Assembly (NCBI GenBank): GCA_030539985.1
Contig: JAUNXD010000085.1
Location: 1 to 7,036 of the forward strand
DNA: 7,036 nt
DNA from: Methanobrevibacter sp.
GTDB taxonomy: Archaea > Methanobacteriota > Methanobacteria > Methanobacteriales > Methanobacteriaceae
Reading direction: 5' to 3'
Shown here piece after piece: positions 1 through 5,041 of this stretch (positions within the stretch are counted from its first letter, which is position 1; the number at the start of each line of letters is the position of its first letter). Both the position numbers and the translations under genes were made by a program. Below the pieces are notes generated by a model. That model did no database searches. It had not been told where the DNA came from and saw only the letters and a list, made by a program, of their open reading frames with translations.

Positions 1-37
1 TTCCATTTTCCTTAAATTTAAAAAAATTGTCCAACAT
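1..37 (-). CDS. N-terminus of a probable NCS2-family (purine/xanthine/uracil) permease, cut by left edge
   Basis: Only the first 12 codons are inside the window; they read MLDNFFKFKENG on the minus strand. The ATG is preceded by a strong ribosome binding site (GAGGTG, 42-47), a TATA-like box and a palindrome, so a gene start here is well supported. From family knowledge, many AzgA/PbuG-type permeases (adenine, guanine, hypoxanthine) begin with a phrase like FFKLKENGT before the first membrane helix, and this match is the only basis for the product call. Twelve residues are too few to prove it; the start is much surer than the function. The substrate cannot be told. If correct, it is a cytoplasmic-membrane proton symporter for nucleobases. 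Confidence 0.5.
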   Translation of the reverse strand, partial: MLDNFFKFKENG

Positions 38-41
38 ATAA

Positions 42-47
42 CACCTC
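42..47 (-). promoter_or_regulatory. Ribosome binding site of the left-edge gene
   Basis: On the minus strand this reads GAGGTG, a good match to the anti-Shine-Dalgarno of archaeal 16S rRNA, four bases before the ATG at 37. It decides the start of a gene of which only 12 codons are visible. Confidence 0.7.
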
Positions 48-48
48 T

Positions 49-66
49 ACGAAATACGTATTTCGT
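49..66. promoter_or_regulatory. Perfect 18-bp palindrome, operator-like
   Basis: ACGAAATACGTATTTCGT is identical to its own reverse complement over all 18 bases; the flanks (T48, C67) break the symmetry. It lies directly upstream of the ribosome binding site of the left-edge gene and covers the expected transcription start (about 25 bases from the TATA-like box at 74-83). A symmetric site over the start point is the usual position of an archaeal repressor operator. It does not match NrpR (GGAA-N6-TTCC) or TrpY (TGTACA) sites as I know them. The regulator is unknown. Confidence 0.6.
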
Positions 67-73
67 CAGATAG

Positions 74-83
74 TATTATATTT
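74..83 (-). promoter_or_regulatory. Putative TATA box of the left-edge gene
   Basis: The minus strand reads AAATATAATA here. With the usual 22-27 base spacing, transcription would start near 50-56, inside the palindrome, giving a 5' leader of about 15 bases that contains the ribosome binding site. Assigned by position and AT pattern only. Confidence 0.45.
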
Positions 84-125
84 GAAAAAAAGTAGTATTA
101 AATTTATCTATAATTTTTTACAAGA

Positions 126-154
126 AAATAATCTAAGCTCAGACAAGATTATTT
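126..154. repeat. Inverted repeat, 9-bp arms, 11-base loop
   Basis: AAATAATCT (126-134) pairs perfectly with AGATTATTT (146-154). It lies between the small ORF at 210-332 and the promoter of the left-edge gene, and downstream of the T-run at 164-171 when read leftward. It may be a second operator or a transcript-end hairpin; no long T-run follows it on the minus strand, so terminator function is less likely. The arms are AT-rich, so chance is not excluded. Confidence 0.35.
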
Positions 155-163
155 CAAATTTGG

Positions 164-171
164 AAAAAAAA
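164..171 (-). terminator. U-tract terminator of the small ORF
   Basis: The minus strand carries eight consecutive T residues, about 40 bases past the stop codon of the 40-codon ORF. Archaeal RNA polymerase terminates at such T-runs without needing a hairpin. No clear stem precedes it. Confidence 0.45.
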
Positions 172-209
172 CGGCAATAAAATACGAGGTGGAAAAGTTA
201 TTCTCCATT

Positions 210-332
210 TTATTTTTTATTTAAATCCAAGAAGTCTTTAACCATGAAATCGCCTACAAAAGCTTGTTTTAAGCCATTATATGCTATTTTTTCAATCGGA
301 TTTAAAGACCAAACAGTTTCATTATCAGACAT
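210..332 (-). CDS. Small hypothetical protein, 40 residues
   Basis: An ATG at 332 opens a 40-codon frame ending in TAA (210-212). The protein starts MSDNETVWSLNPIEKIAYNG and ends VKDFLDLNKK; it is soluble-looking and probably largely helical, with no signal peptide, membrane segment or cysteine. Evidence that it is real: AGTGA (339-343) sits six bases before the ATG as a ribosome binding site, a TATA-like box (365-376) lies at the right distance, and a T8 terminator follows. The codons also look normal for the window. I do not recognise the family. It stands alone between the NapH-like gene and the left-edge permease-like gene, all leftward. The alternative is a short non-coding transcript or the remnant of a longer gene, but no extension of the frame with similar character is visible upstream. 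Confidence 0.6.
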   Translation of the reverse strand: MSDNETVWSLNPIEKIAYNGLKQAFVGDFMVKDFLDLNKK

Positions 333-349
333 GATTTTTCACTGATAAT
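321..349. promoter_or_regulatory. Inverted repeat spanning the start codon of the small ORF
   Basis: ATTATCAG (321-328) and CTGATAAT (342-349) are perfect 8-bp reverse complements separated by 13 bases. The spacer holds the ATG (330-332) of the 40-residue ORF, and one arm takes in two bases of its ribosome binding site. If the whole dyad is transcribed, it would form a hairpin with the start codon in the loop. If transcription starts near 344, as the TATA position suggests, it is better read as a DNA operator. Confidence 0.4.
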
Positions 350-364
350 AGCTTTAAAAAAGTT

Positions 365-376
365 ACATATAAAATT
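365..376 (-). promoter_or_regulatory. Putative TATA box of the small ORF
   Basis: The minus strand reads ATTTTATATGT-like sequence here, just after ACCGGT. The expected start point is near 344, leaving a leader of about 12 bases with the AGTGA ribosome binding site. Assigned by position and pattern. Confidence 0.45.
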
Positions 377-401
377 ACCGGTTTAAAAATTAGTTTAGCC
401 T

Positions 402-408
402 AAAAAAA
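402..408 (-). terminator. U-tract terminator after the NapH-like gene
   Basis: Seven T residues on the minus strand, 26 bases beyond the stop codon of the NapH-like gene, with another T-rich stretch (TTTTT, about 385-389) further on. It would end the leftward speB-napH transcript before the promoter of the small ORF. Confidence 0.45.
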
Positions 409-434
409 TAGCAATTATTTAGTTTTACATAAAT

Positions 435-1253
435 TTAGAAATTTATTGCATTTTTAGGACATTTTTTAATGCATTCAGCACACAAAATGCATTCAGTACC
501 GTTATGTCTTTTTCGTGAGTTATCCAGCACATCAACGTCCATCATGCAATTTTTAACACAGACTCCACATTCATTGCATTTGTCCTCATCAACCTTAACC
601 CTTAAAAGTGAAAAATAACTTGCAGGCTTTAAAAAGACTGTAATCGGACAGACATATTTACAGAATGCACGATTGTCCTTTAAAATGTAAGCTAATGCAA
701 CGCCCACAATATAATAAGCCAGATTACCGATAATAAATAAGTAAAATACAATATCTGCCAAATCATTAACTTTAAACATCAATAATCCTATAAATACTGC
801 TAAAATCACAACAAATAGAATGTATCTCACATATCCCCAGTTTCTTTTGCCCTGAGGATGTTTATATGGAAGCAGATCCAAAATCATTGCAGTCCAGCAG
901 GCATATCCGCACCATCCCCTTCCAAATATGAATGGTCCGAGAATCTTTGCTATAAGAAAATGAATTACAGCAGCTTCAAATACTCCCTGTGACAAATAAT
1001 ACCAGAAACCGAAAAGGGAAATGTTTTCATGACCCAGAATCCCCACATAAAACAAGAGATAGGAGCCAATTGCAAGCATTATGAAGTTTCGAGCATATTT
1101 ATAATCATCTCCAAGCATATACGGGCCTATTGTAATTGCAGTTCCGATATACAGGAAATTGAATATGAAAAATATGTTTGAAGTCAAAAAGTAGACTAAA
1201 ACAGCAATCATTATGAAAAGCAATTCAATAATCAAGGGCGATTTTTTAATCAT
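435..1253 (-). CDS. NapH/CcoG-type membrane polyferredoxin, 4Fe-4S binding
   Basis: The 272-residue protein has a hydrophobic N-terminal part with about five membrane segments (roughly residues 7-45, 54-72, 85-105, 141-160, 166-190). Two short cysteine pairs sit at membrane edges: C115/C119 in GRGWCGYACW and C198/C202 in FCKYVCPI. These are the hallmarks of the NapH/NosR/CcoG (Fer4_5) family. The C-terminus is a soluble 2x[4Fe-4S] ferredoxin: C226, C229, C232, C236 and C255, C258, C261, C265. The second cluster ends in the classical CP, whereas the first lacks the proline. Family members pass electrons between membrane carriers and cytoplasmic or periplasmic partners, or assist metal/redox assembly. 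No nap, nos or cco partner is present here, so the partner is unknown. It starts 5 bases after the speB stop, and its weak ribosome binding site (AGGT) overlaps that stop codon, so translation is probably coupled to speB. Confidence 0.85.
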   Translation of the reverse strand: MIKKSPLIIELLFIMIAVLVYFLTSNIFFIFNFLYIGTAITIGPYMLGDDYKYARNFIMLAIGSYLLFYVGILGHENISLFGFWYYLSQGVFEAAVIHFLIAKILGPFIFGRGWCGYACWTAMILDLLPYKHPQGKRNWGYVRYILFVVILAVFIGLLMFKVNDLADIVFYLFIIGNLAYYIVGVALAYILKDNRAFCKYVCPITVFLKPASYFSLLRVKVDEDKCNECGVCVKNCMMDVDVLDNSRKRHNGTECILCAECIKKCPKNAINF

Positions 1254-1258
1254 ATAAC

Positions 1259-2125
1259 CTACTCGATTAAAGTCAAAAAGTCATAAATGATTTTTGCCGC
1301 AACAACGGCAGTAGCATCCCCTAATTTATTGCTTGCAGTTTCAACAACATCCAAACCAACAACATTTTTATGAGAGAGAGTTTCCATTATTGTTTCAATT
1401 TCAGAAACAAACAAACCTCCTGGAGTCGGGTTTCCGACATTTGGAGCAATCGCCGGATTCATAACATCCATATCAATGGAAATATATATCGGACCGTCGA
1501 TATTAACCAGATAGTATTCGATTGCATCCATATGCTTGTGAACATCCCTGTTTTTAAATGTTTGAATATTGTATGTTGATTTGACGAATTCCTCTTCATC
1601 CTTTGATGAGGATCTGATTCCGATTTGAACCAAATCAGCACCGGTTTCATGAGCCCTTCTCATTACTGTGGCATGCGAATATTTCTCACCGATAAATTCA
1701 AAAGCCAAATCCCTGTGAGCATCCAAATGAATTACAGTTAATTTTTCATAGCTCTCCTTTACAGCCTTAATCGCTCCGATAGAAGCAGAATGTTCACCGC
1801 CAATGATTATCGGCTTTATTTTTAAGTCAATCATTTCACGAACGGTATCTTCAATAATTCCACAGGTAGACTGACAATTTCCAGGAACGACATTAACATC
1901 CCCGAAATCATAAAAAGTAGCGGTTAAATCTTTATTAAAAACAGTATTGTATTTTTCAAAACCAAATGATGCTTCGCGCACGACAATTGGCCCTAAACGT
2001 GAACCGGAATGATAAGAAGTAGTGCTGTCAAATGGAACTCCAATTATTCCATATGAATTTTCAATGATTTCATCATTTTCAGCTGAAAATGCGAATTTCC
2101 ATGGTTCATAAGTATTTAAAAGCAT
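1259..2125 (-). CDS. speB: Agmatinase (arginase/ureohydrolase family)
   Basis: A 288-residue cytoplasmic binuclear-manganese enzyme expected to hydrolyse agmatine to putrescine and urea. All six metal ligands of the family are visible: H112 in GGEHS, D135/H137/D139 in LDAHRD, and D218/D220 in SIDMDVMNP. H151 and the late acidic residue E262 (DVVETAS) are also in place. Departures from the usual motifs are N223 where most members have the Asp of DP, HATV instead of HGT at 151-154, and GNPTPGG at 231-237. GNP-type variants are, as far as I know, common in archaea. Length is normal. The start MLLNTYEPWKF follows aIF5A by 39 bases and has no recognisable Shine-Dalgarno; I kept it because the N-terminus fits the family. 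The context of aIF5A upstream and an arginine decarboxylase divergently next door supports agmatine as substrate over arginine or guanidinobutyrate. Confidence 0.87.
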   Translation of the reverse strand: MLLNTYEPWKFAFSAENDEIIENSYGIIGVPFDSTTSYHSGSRLGPIVVREASFGFEKYNTVFNKDLTATFYDFGDVNVVPGNCQSTCGIIEDTVREMIDLKIKPIIIGGEHSASIGAIKAVKESYEKLTVIHLDAHRDLAFEFIGEKYSHATVMRRAHETGADLVQIGIRSSSKDEEEFVKSTYNIQTFKNRDVHKHMDAIEYYLVNIDGPIYISIDMDVMNPAIAPNVGNPTPGGLFVSEIETIMETLSHKNVVGLDVVETASNKLGDATAVVAAKIIYDFLTLIE

Positions 2126-2136
2126 AATTATTCTTT

Positions 2137-2160
2137 AAAAAAAAATGAAAATGAAAAAGA
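2137..2160 (-). terminator. T-rich terminator between aIF5A and speB
   Basis: On the minus strand, three T-runs of 5, 4 and 9 residues are separated only by CA. They begin five bases after the aIF5A stop codon and end just before speB. Such runs terminate archaeal transcription. The small gap suggests partial rather than complete termination, so that aIF5A mRNA would exceed speB mRNA. Confidence 0.5.
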
Positions 2161-2164
2161 GAAC

Positions 2165-2560
2165 TTATGATCCTCTAGTTCTCATTATTTTCATATTTCC
2201 CATAGCAACAATGTATTCAACTTCAATACCTTCAACGATTGCATCTTTTAAGTCTTCAGGCATTGGTAAGTCAATGGTATCGTAATTTTCCATATCCATG
2301 ATTTGGACGGTTGCACCTTGAATGGATAAAACTTGTCCTAATCTTTTGTCGATTATAGGGATATCTACTTTGTTATCTACAGGTTTTACGAGACTTCTTT
2401 TCTGATTATCGAAAACACCGACTGCTTCAATTCTTGCTTTTGCAGCACCGTGTTTACCAGGAGATGAAGTGGTATAACTAATGATTTTACAAGCTTCTCC
2501 TCCTAAAACAATATATTTTCCAACTTTTAAGGTTTTAATTTCTACAACTTTTGTTGACAT
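2165..2560 (-). CDS. eif5A: Translation initiation factor aIF5A (hypusine-containing)
   Basis: A 131-residue homologue of eukaryotic eIF5A and bacterial EF-P, which binds the ribosome and helps peptide-bond formation at difficult sequences such as polyproline. The N-terminal SH3-like domain (about 1-70) carries the modification loop SSPGKHGAAKAR; Lys36 is the residue that deoxyhypusine synthase modifies. The C-terminal OB-fold domain (about 71-131) follows. Length is typical of archaea. The start is fixed by a strong GGAGG (2568-2572) seven bases before the ATG. The gene is followed by the agmatinase and faces the arginine decarboxylase, so the modified protein and genes for making its polyamine donor are side by side. 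A palindrome at 2579-2596 lies in its promoter/leader region. Confidence 0.97.
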   Translation of the reverse strand: MSTKVVEIKTLKVGKYIVLGGEACKIISYTTSSPGKHGAAKARIEAVGVFDNQKRSLVKPVDNKVDIPIIDKRLGQVLSIQGATVQIMDMENYDTIDLPMPEDLKDAIVEGIEVEYIVAMGNMKIMRTRGS

Positions 2561-2567
2561 TAATTTT

Positions 2568-2572
2568 CCTCC
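2568..2572 (-). promoter_or_regulatory. Ribosome binding site of aIF5A
   Basis: GGAGG on the minus strand, seven bases before the ATG. It is the strongest Shine-Dalgarno in the window, in keeping with a highly expressed translation factor. Confidence 0.8.
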
Positions 2573-2578
2573 ATTTTT

Positions 2579-2596
2579 TTAAAAACCGGTTTTTAA
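2579..2596. promoter_or_regulatory. Perfect 18-bp palindrome upstream of aIF5A
   Basis: TTAAAAACCGGTTTTTAA is self-complementary over 18 bases, centred between 2587 and 2588; symmetry ends at 2578/2597. It lies 19 bases before the aIF5A start codon, just upstream of the ribosome binding site and about where transcription should begin. A repressor operator or a hairpin in the 5' leader are both possible. The A- and T-runs make part of the symmetry cheap, but the CCGG core in an AT-rich spacer stands out. Confidence 0.5.
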
Positions 2597-2598
2597 TC

Positions 2599-2607
2599 TT
2601 ATAATAA
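2599..2607 (-). promoter_or_regulatory. Candidate TATA box of aIF5A
   Basis: The minus strand reads TTATTATAA. A start about 25 bases on would fall near 2577, between the palindrome and the ribosome binding site. An alternative AT-rich box, AATAATATT, lies near 2609-2618. I cannot decide between them. Confidence 0.3.
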
Positions 2608-2673
2608 GGAATATTATTAGATTAGTTTAAATTATCTTTTCCATTTTATTTAAACTATTCGTTTATTTAAATG

Positions 2674-2683
2674 TTAAATATAT
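2674..2683 (+). promoter_or_regulatory. Putative TATA box of the pdaD-nadK-cfbE operon
   Basis: TTAAATATAT, about 40 bases before the pdaD ATG. The expected start point lies near 2704, giving a leader of roughly 14 bases. Only a weak ribosome binding site (GTGAT, 2710-2714) precedes the ATG at 2718. Confidence 0.45.
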
Positions 2684-2717
2684 CAAATTACATATCATTA
2701 ATTAAATAAGTGATAAC

Positions 2718-3179
2718 ATGAAAATAGCTATTGTATCCGGAACCGATGAAGGTCCAACAAAATTAAATGCTTTCGACAATGCACTAAGTGATGCCGGAAT
2801 TGGAGATGTTAATCTAATTAAAGTATCAAGCATGCTTGCAGGCAATGCAGAGATATGTAAATTGCCAAAACTCAAAGCAGGAGCCATGGTAAACTGTGTT
2901 TTATCAGAAATAACTTCAGACAATCCTGGAGACAGAATAACTGCAGTCGTGGCACTGGCTATTGGAGAGGAATTAGGTTGTGTTGTTGAAACAACCGGAA
3001 TTAACAAAAACACTGATGAACTTATAGATAAAGCCAAAGGAATGGTTGAATACATGATGAACAAGCGTAACGTTGAAATTAAAGAGCTGATTGTTGAACA
3101 ATCCACCGCAACAGTCGAAAACATTGCATCTGCAATAGCCTCCGTCGTGTATTTGAATGCCGACATTATAGAGGAATAA
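2718..3179 (+). CDS. pdaD: Pyruvoyl-dependent arginine decarboxylase
   Basis: The 153-residue proenzyme is expected to cleave itself between Ser37 and Ser38 (NLIKVSSM), turning Ser38 into the pyruvoyl group that decarboxylates arginine to agmatine. Aligned by eye with the Methanocaldococcus jannaschii enzyme as I recall it, the counterparts of substrate and processing residues are present: D20 and L23 (LNAFDNAL), N32, the Ser pair, and E91 (CVVETTG), the likely counterpart of catalytic Glu109. The later motif PGDRITAVVALAIG (70-83) also fits. The protein lacks the roughly 15-residue N-terminal extension of the M. jannaschii enzyme, and the residues after the cleavage site read MLAGNAEI rather than IMPPEAEI, so it belongs to a somewhat divergent subgroup. 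It is first gene of a rightward operon and divergent from aIF5A-speB. Its last codons (GAG GAA) also act as ribosome binding site of the next gene. Confidence 0.88.
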   Translation: MKIAIVSGTDEGPTKLNAFDNALSDAGIGDVNLIKVSSMLAGNAEICKLPKLKAGAMVNCVLSEITSDNPGDRITAVVALAIGEELGCVVETTGINKNTDELIDKAKGMVEYMMNKRNVEIKELIVEQSTATVENIASAIASVVYLNADIIEE

Positions 3180-3181
3180 CA

Positions 3182-5041
3182 ATGGATGCCAAAACAAAAA
3201 AGATAGCAAAAAGATTAGCCAACAAGATAATTAAGGCTGTCGGTCCGGCAGTCAGGGAATACGTCGGAACAGAACTTGGAGGAACCGAAATAAAGATAGG
3301 GGCAGACGGTACACCAACATCATTCATAGACCAGATTGCTGAAGAAAAAGTAATCAACATTTTAAAAAATGCTGAAGTATTGTCATACCTCGTCAGTGAG
3401 GAAATCGGTGAACTGAAACTCGGAAAAGGTACCAAAAGAAGCGTGAGCCTGACAAAAGAGCTTAGGCGAAAGGACTTATCCGAAGAGGAAATTCCAAAAT
3501 TCATATTTCTAATAGATCCTGTTGACGGAACAAGCAATGCAATCAAACAGATCCCGGCATATGCAATTTCAATAGCTGTTGCGGAAGTAAACCCTGGAAG
3601 GGCTGCAACACTAAATGACGTTGAACTTGGATTTGTATATAATTTGGCAAACGGTAACTATTTTGAAGCTGAAAAAGGCAAGGGATGCCAATTAAACAAT
3701 GAGAATGTTAAGCCAAGCGATAACGTGAAAATAAACAAAATGACCCTTGGAGGATTTACAAAAACCGGAACTACCGAAGCATCCAAACTTGTTGACCTTG
3801 CAAGAAGAATGAGAGTGCTTGGAAGCGTAGTTTTGGAGCTTTCATATGTTGCAAGCGGAAGATATGACGCATTTCTTGATTTAAGGGGAAGCAGAATAAT
3901 CGACATTGCCGCAGGAAAACTAATCCTTGAGGAAGCGGGATGCATAATTACAGACAAATACGGTCAAAAACTCAATAACGTTTTAAGCATTTATGAAAAA
4001 ACAATAGTTGTGGCTGCAAACAACAGGGAAATGCACAAACAAATCATTGACATTTTAAATGACAATCAGGCAGACATTATCGGTAAAATCGGAATAATAT
4101 CAAGAATCGACCAGGACATACCGATATTATTTTCAGCAAAGATTATCGAATACATTCTGACTAATGGCTGTGAAGTGGTAATCGAAAAGAGACTTGCCCA
4201 AAAGTTGTTGGAACTTAAGGATGACCCTAATTTGGACAATATCATTCAGGATACAAAAGACAGATATCCAGAAATTGCACATATGCTTGACCATATTGAC
4301 TTCAATATCGATTATGAGAAATTGGGTGAAGAACTGTATAACTTTGAATGCGATATGGCGACCATTTTAGGAGGGGACGGAACCCTTTTAAGAACACAAT
4401 CCCGACTGAATCCGGAAATACCTATTTTTGGAATTAATATGGGTACCGTAGGATTTTTAACAGAAATTGAAGTGAAACATACCTTTGATGCCCTGAAAGA
4501 GATTTTAAAAGGAGATTATTATAAAGAAAAAAGAACAAGGCTTGTTGTTTCTCACGAAAACCATAATTTTACCGCAATGAATGAAGTTGTTGTGATGACC
4601 GAAAAACCTGCAAAAATGCTTCATTTTGAAATAAAAGTGGATGGAGAGACAATTGAGGAAGTGAGAGCTGATGGATTAATCGTTTCAACCCCTAGCGGGT
4701 CAACTGCATACGCTATGTCTGCCGGAGGTCCGATTGTAGATCCTAAAGTTGCAGGATTCATCATAATTCCAATCTGCCCTTATAAACTTGGAGTCAGACC
4801 ATTTGTCGTATCAGACAACAGTGAAATAACTGTTAAACAATTGAAAAAAGGCAAAAATGCAGTATTTGTTATGGATGGTCAAATTAATGAGGAAGCCGAG
4901 TATGATGAAGAGATAACATTCAAAAAATCCGATAAGGACGCATATTTCATCAGGACTTCAAGCAAATACTTCTATGAAAAGGTTAAAGACAAATTGCAGG
5001 AAGGCGGAATCGAAAACAACAACCGGTGCAATAATGAATAA
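3182..5041 (+). CDS. nadK: Bifunctional NADP phosphatase / NAD kinase (IMPase-NadK fusion)
   Basis: A 619-residue two-domain protein. Residues about 1-290 are an inositol-monophosphatase/FBPase-type phosphatase: GADGTPTSFID (40-50), acidic pair E73/E74, metal motif DPVDGT (112-117) and D241 in IIDIAAG. Residues about 300-605 are an NAD kinase: GGDG at 397-400, NE at 467-468, and PSGSTAYAMSAGGPI (504-518), the ATP/NAD site. The family precedent is MJ0917 of M. jannaschii, a fusion shown to have both NAD kinase and NADP phosphatase activity. Inositol-phosphate or fructose-bisphosphate hydrolysis by the first domain is a reasonable alternative. The start is 2 bases after pdaD, with GAGG at 3171-3174 inside the end of pdaD. 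The last 8 bases overlap cfbE, and the Asn-rich tail (about 612-619) is shaped by that overlap. No catalytic motif looks broken in either half. Confidence 0.93.
   Translation: MDAKTKKIAKRLANKIIKAVGPAVREYVGTELGGTEIKIGADGTPTSFIDQIAEEKVINILKNAEVLSYLVSEEIGELKLGKGTKRSVSLTKELRRKDLSEEEIPKFIFLIDPVDGTSNAIKQIPAYAISIAVAEVNPGRAATLNDVELGFVYNLANGNYFEAEKGKGCQLNNENVKPSDNVKINKMTLGGFTKTGTTEASKLVDLARRMRVLGSVVLELSYVASGRYDAFLDLRGSRIIDIAAGKLILEEAGCIITDKYGQKLNNVLSIYEKTIVVAANNREMHKQIIDILNDNQADIIGKIGIISRIDQDIPILFSAKIIEYILTNGCEVVIEKRLAQKLLELKDDPNLDNIIQDTKDRYPEIAHMLDHIDFNIDYEKLGEELYNFECDMATILGGDGTLLRTQSRLNPEIPIFGINMGTVGFLTEIEVKHTFDALKEILKGDYYKEKRTRLVVSHENHNFTAMNEVVVMTEKPAKMLHFEIKVDGETIEEVRADGLIVSTPSGSTAYAMSAGGPIVDPKVAGFIIIPICPYKLGVRPFVVSDNSEITVKQLKKGKNAVFVMDGQINEEAEYDEEITFKKSDKDAYFIRTSSKYFYEKVKDKLQEGGIENNNRCNNE
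5025..5028 (+). promoter_or_regulatory. Ribosome binding site deciding the cfbE start
   Basis: GGTG lies five bases before the ATG at 5034, inside the 3' end of the NAD kinase gene. It favours this start over the in-frame ATG at 4974, which would add 20 residues of unrelated basic sequence and has no such signal. Confidence 0.6.

Noticed and set aside
1..434. Possible riboswitch, tRNA or CRISPR repeat in the AT-rich left region
   Set aside because: Only single dyads are present; there is no regularly repeated unit, cloverleaf or CCA-type end, and the leader before the left-edge gene is too short for a riboswitch.
1370..1579. 69-codon plus-strand frame inside speB
   Set aside because: Antisense to conserved agmatinase motifs; no ribosome binding site or promoter.
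2702..3166. 154-codon open frame on the minus strand opposite pdaD
   Set aside because: Shadow of pdaD: low-complexity Ser/Leu/Ile translation, no ribosome binding site, and the plus strand has clear enzyme motifs.
3166..3546. 126-codon minus-strand frame opposite the phosphatase domain
   Set aside because: Antisense shadow of the fusion gene, Ser/Phe/Leu-rich with no recognisable domain.
4974..5033. 20-residue N-terminal extension of cfbE from the ATG at 4974
   Set aside because: Would overlap the NAD kinase gene by 68 bases, encodes unrelated basic residues and lacks a ribosome binding site; the ATG at 5034 has GGTG five bases upstream and begins the conserved domain.
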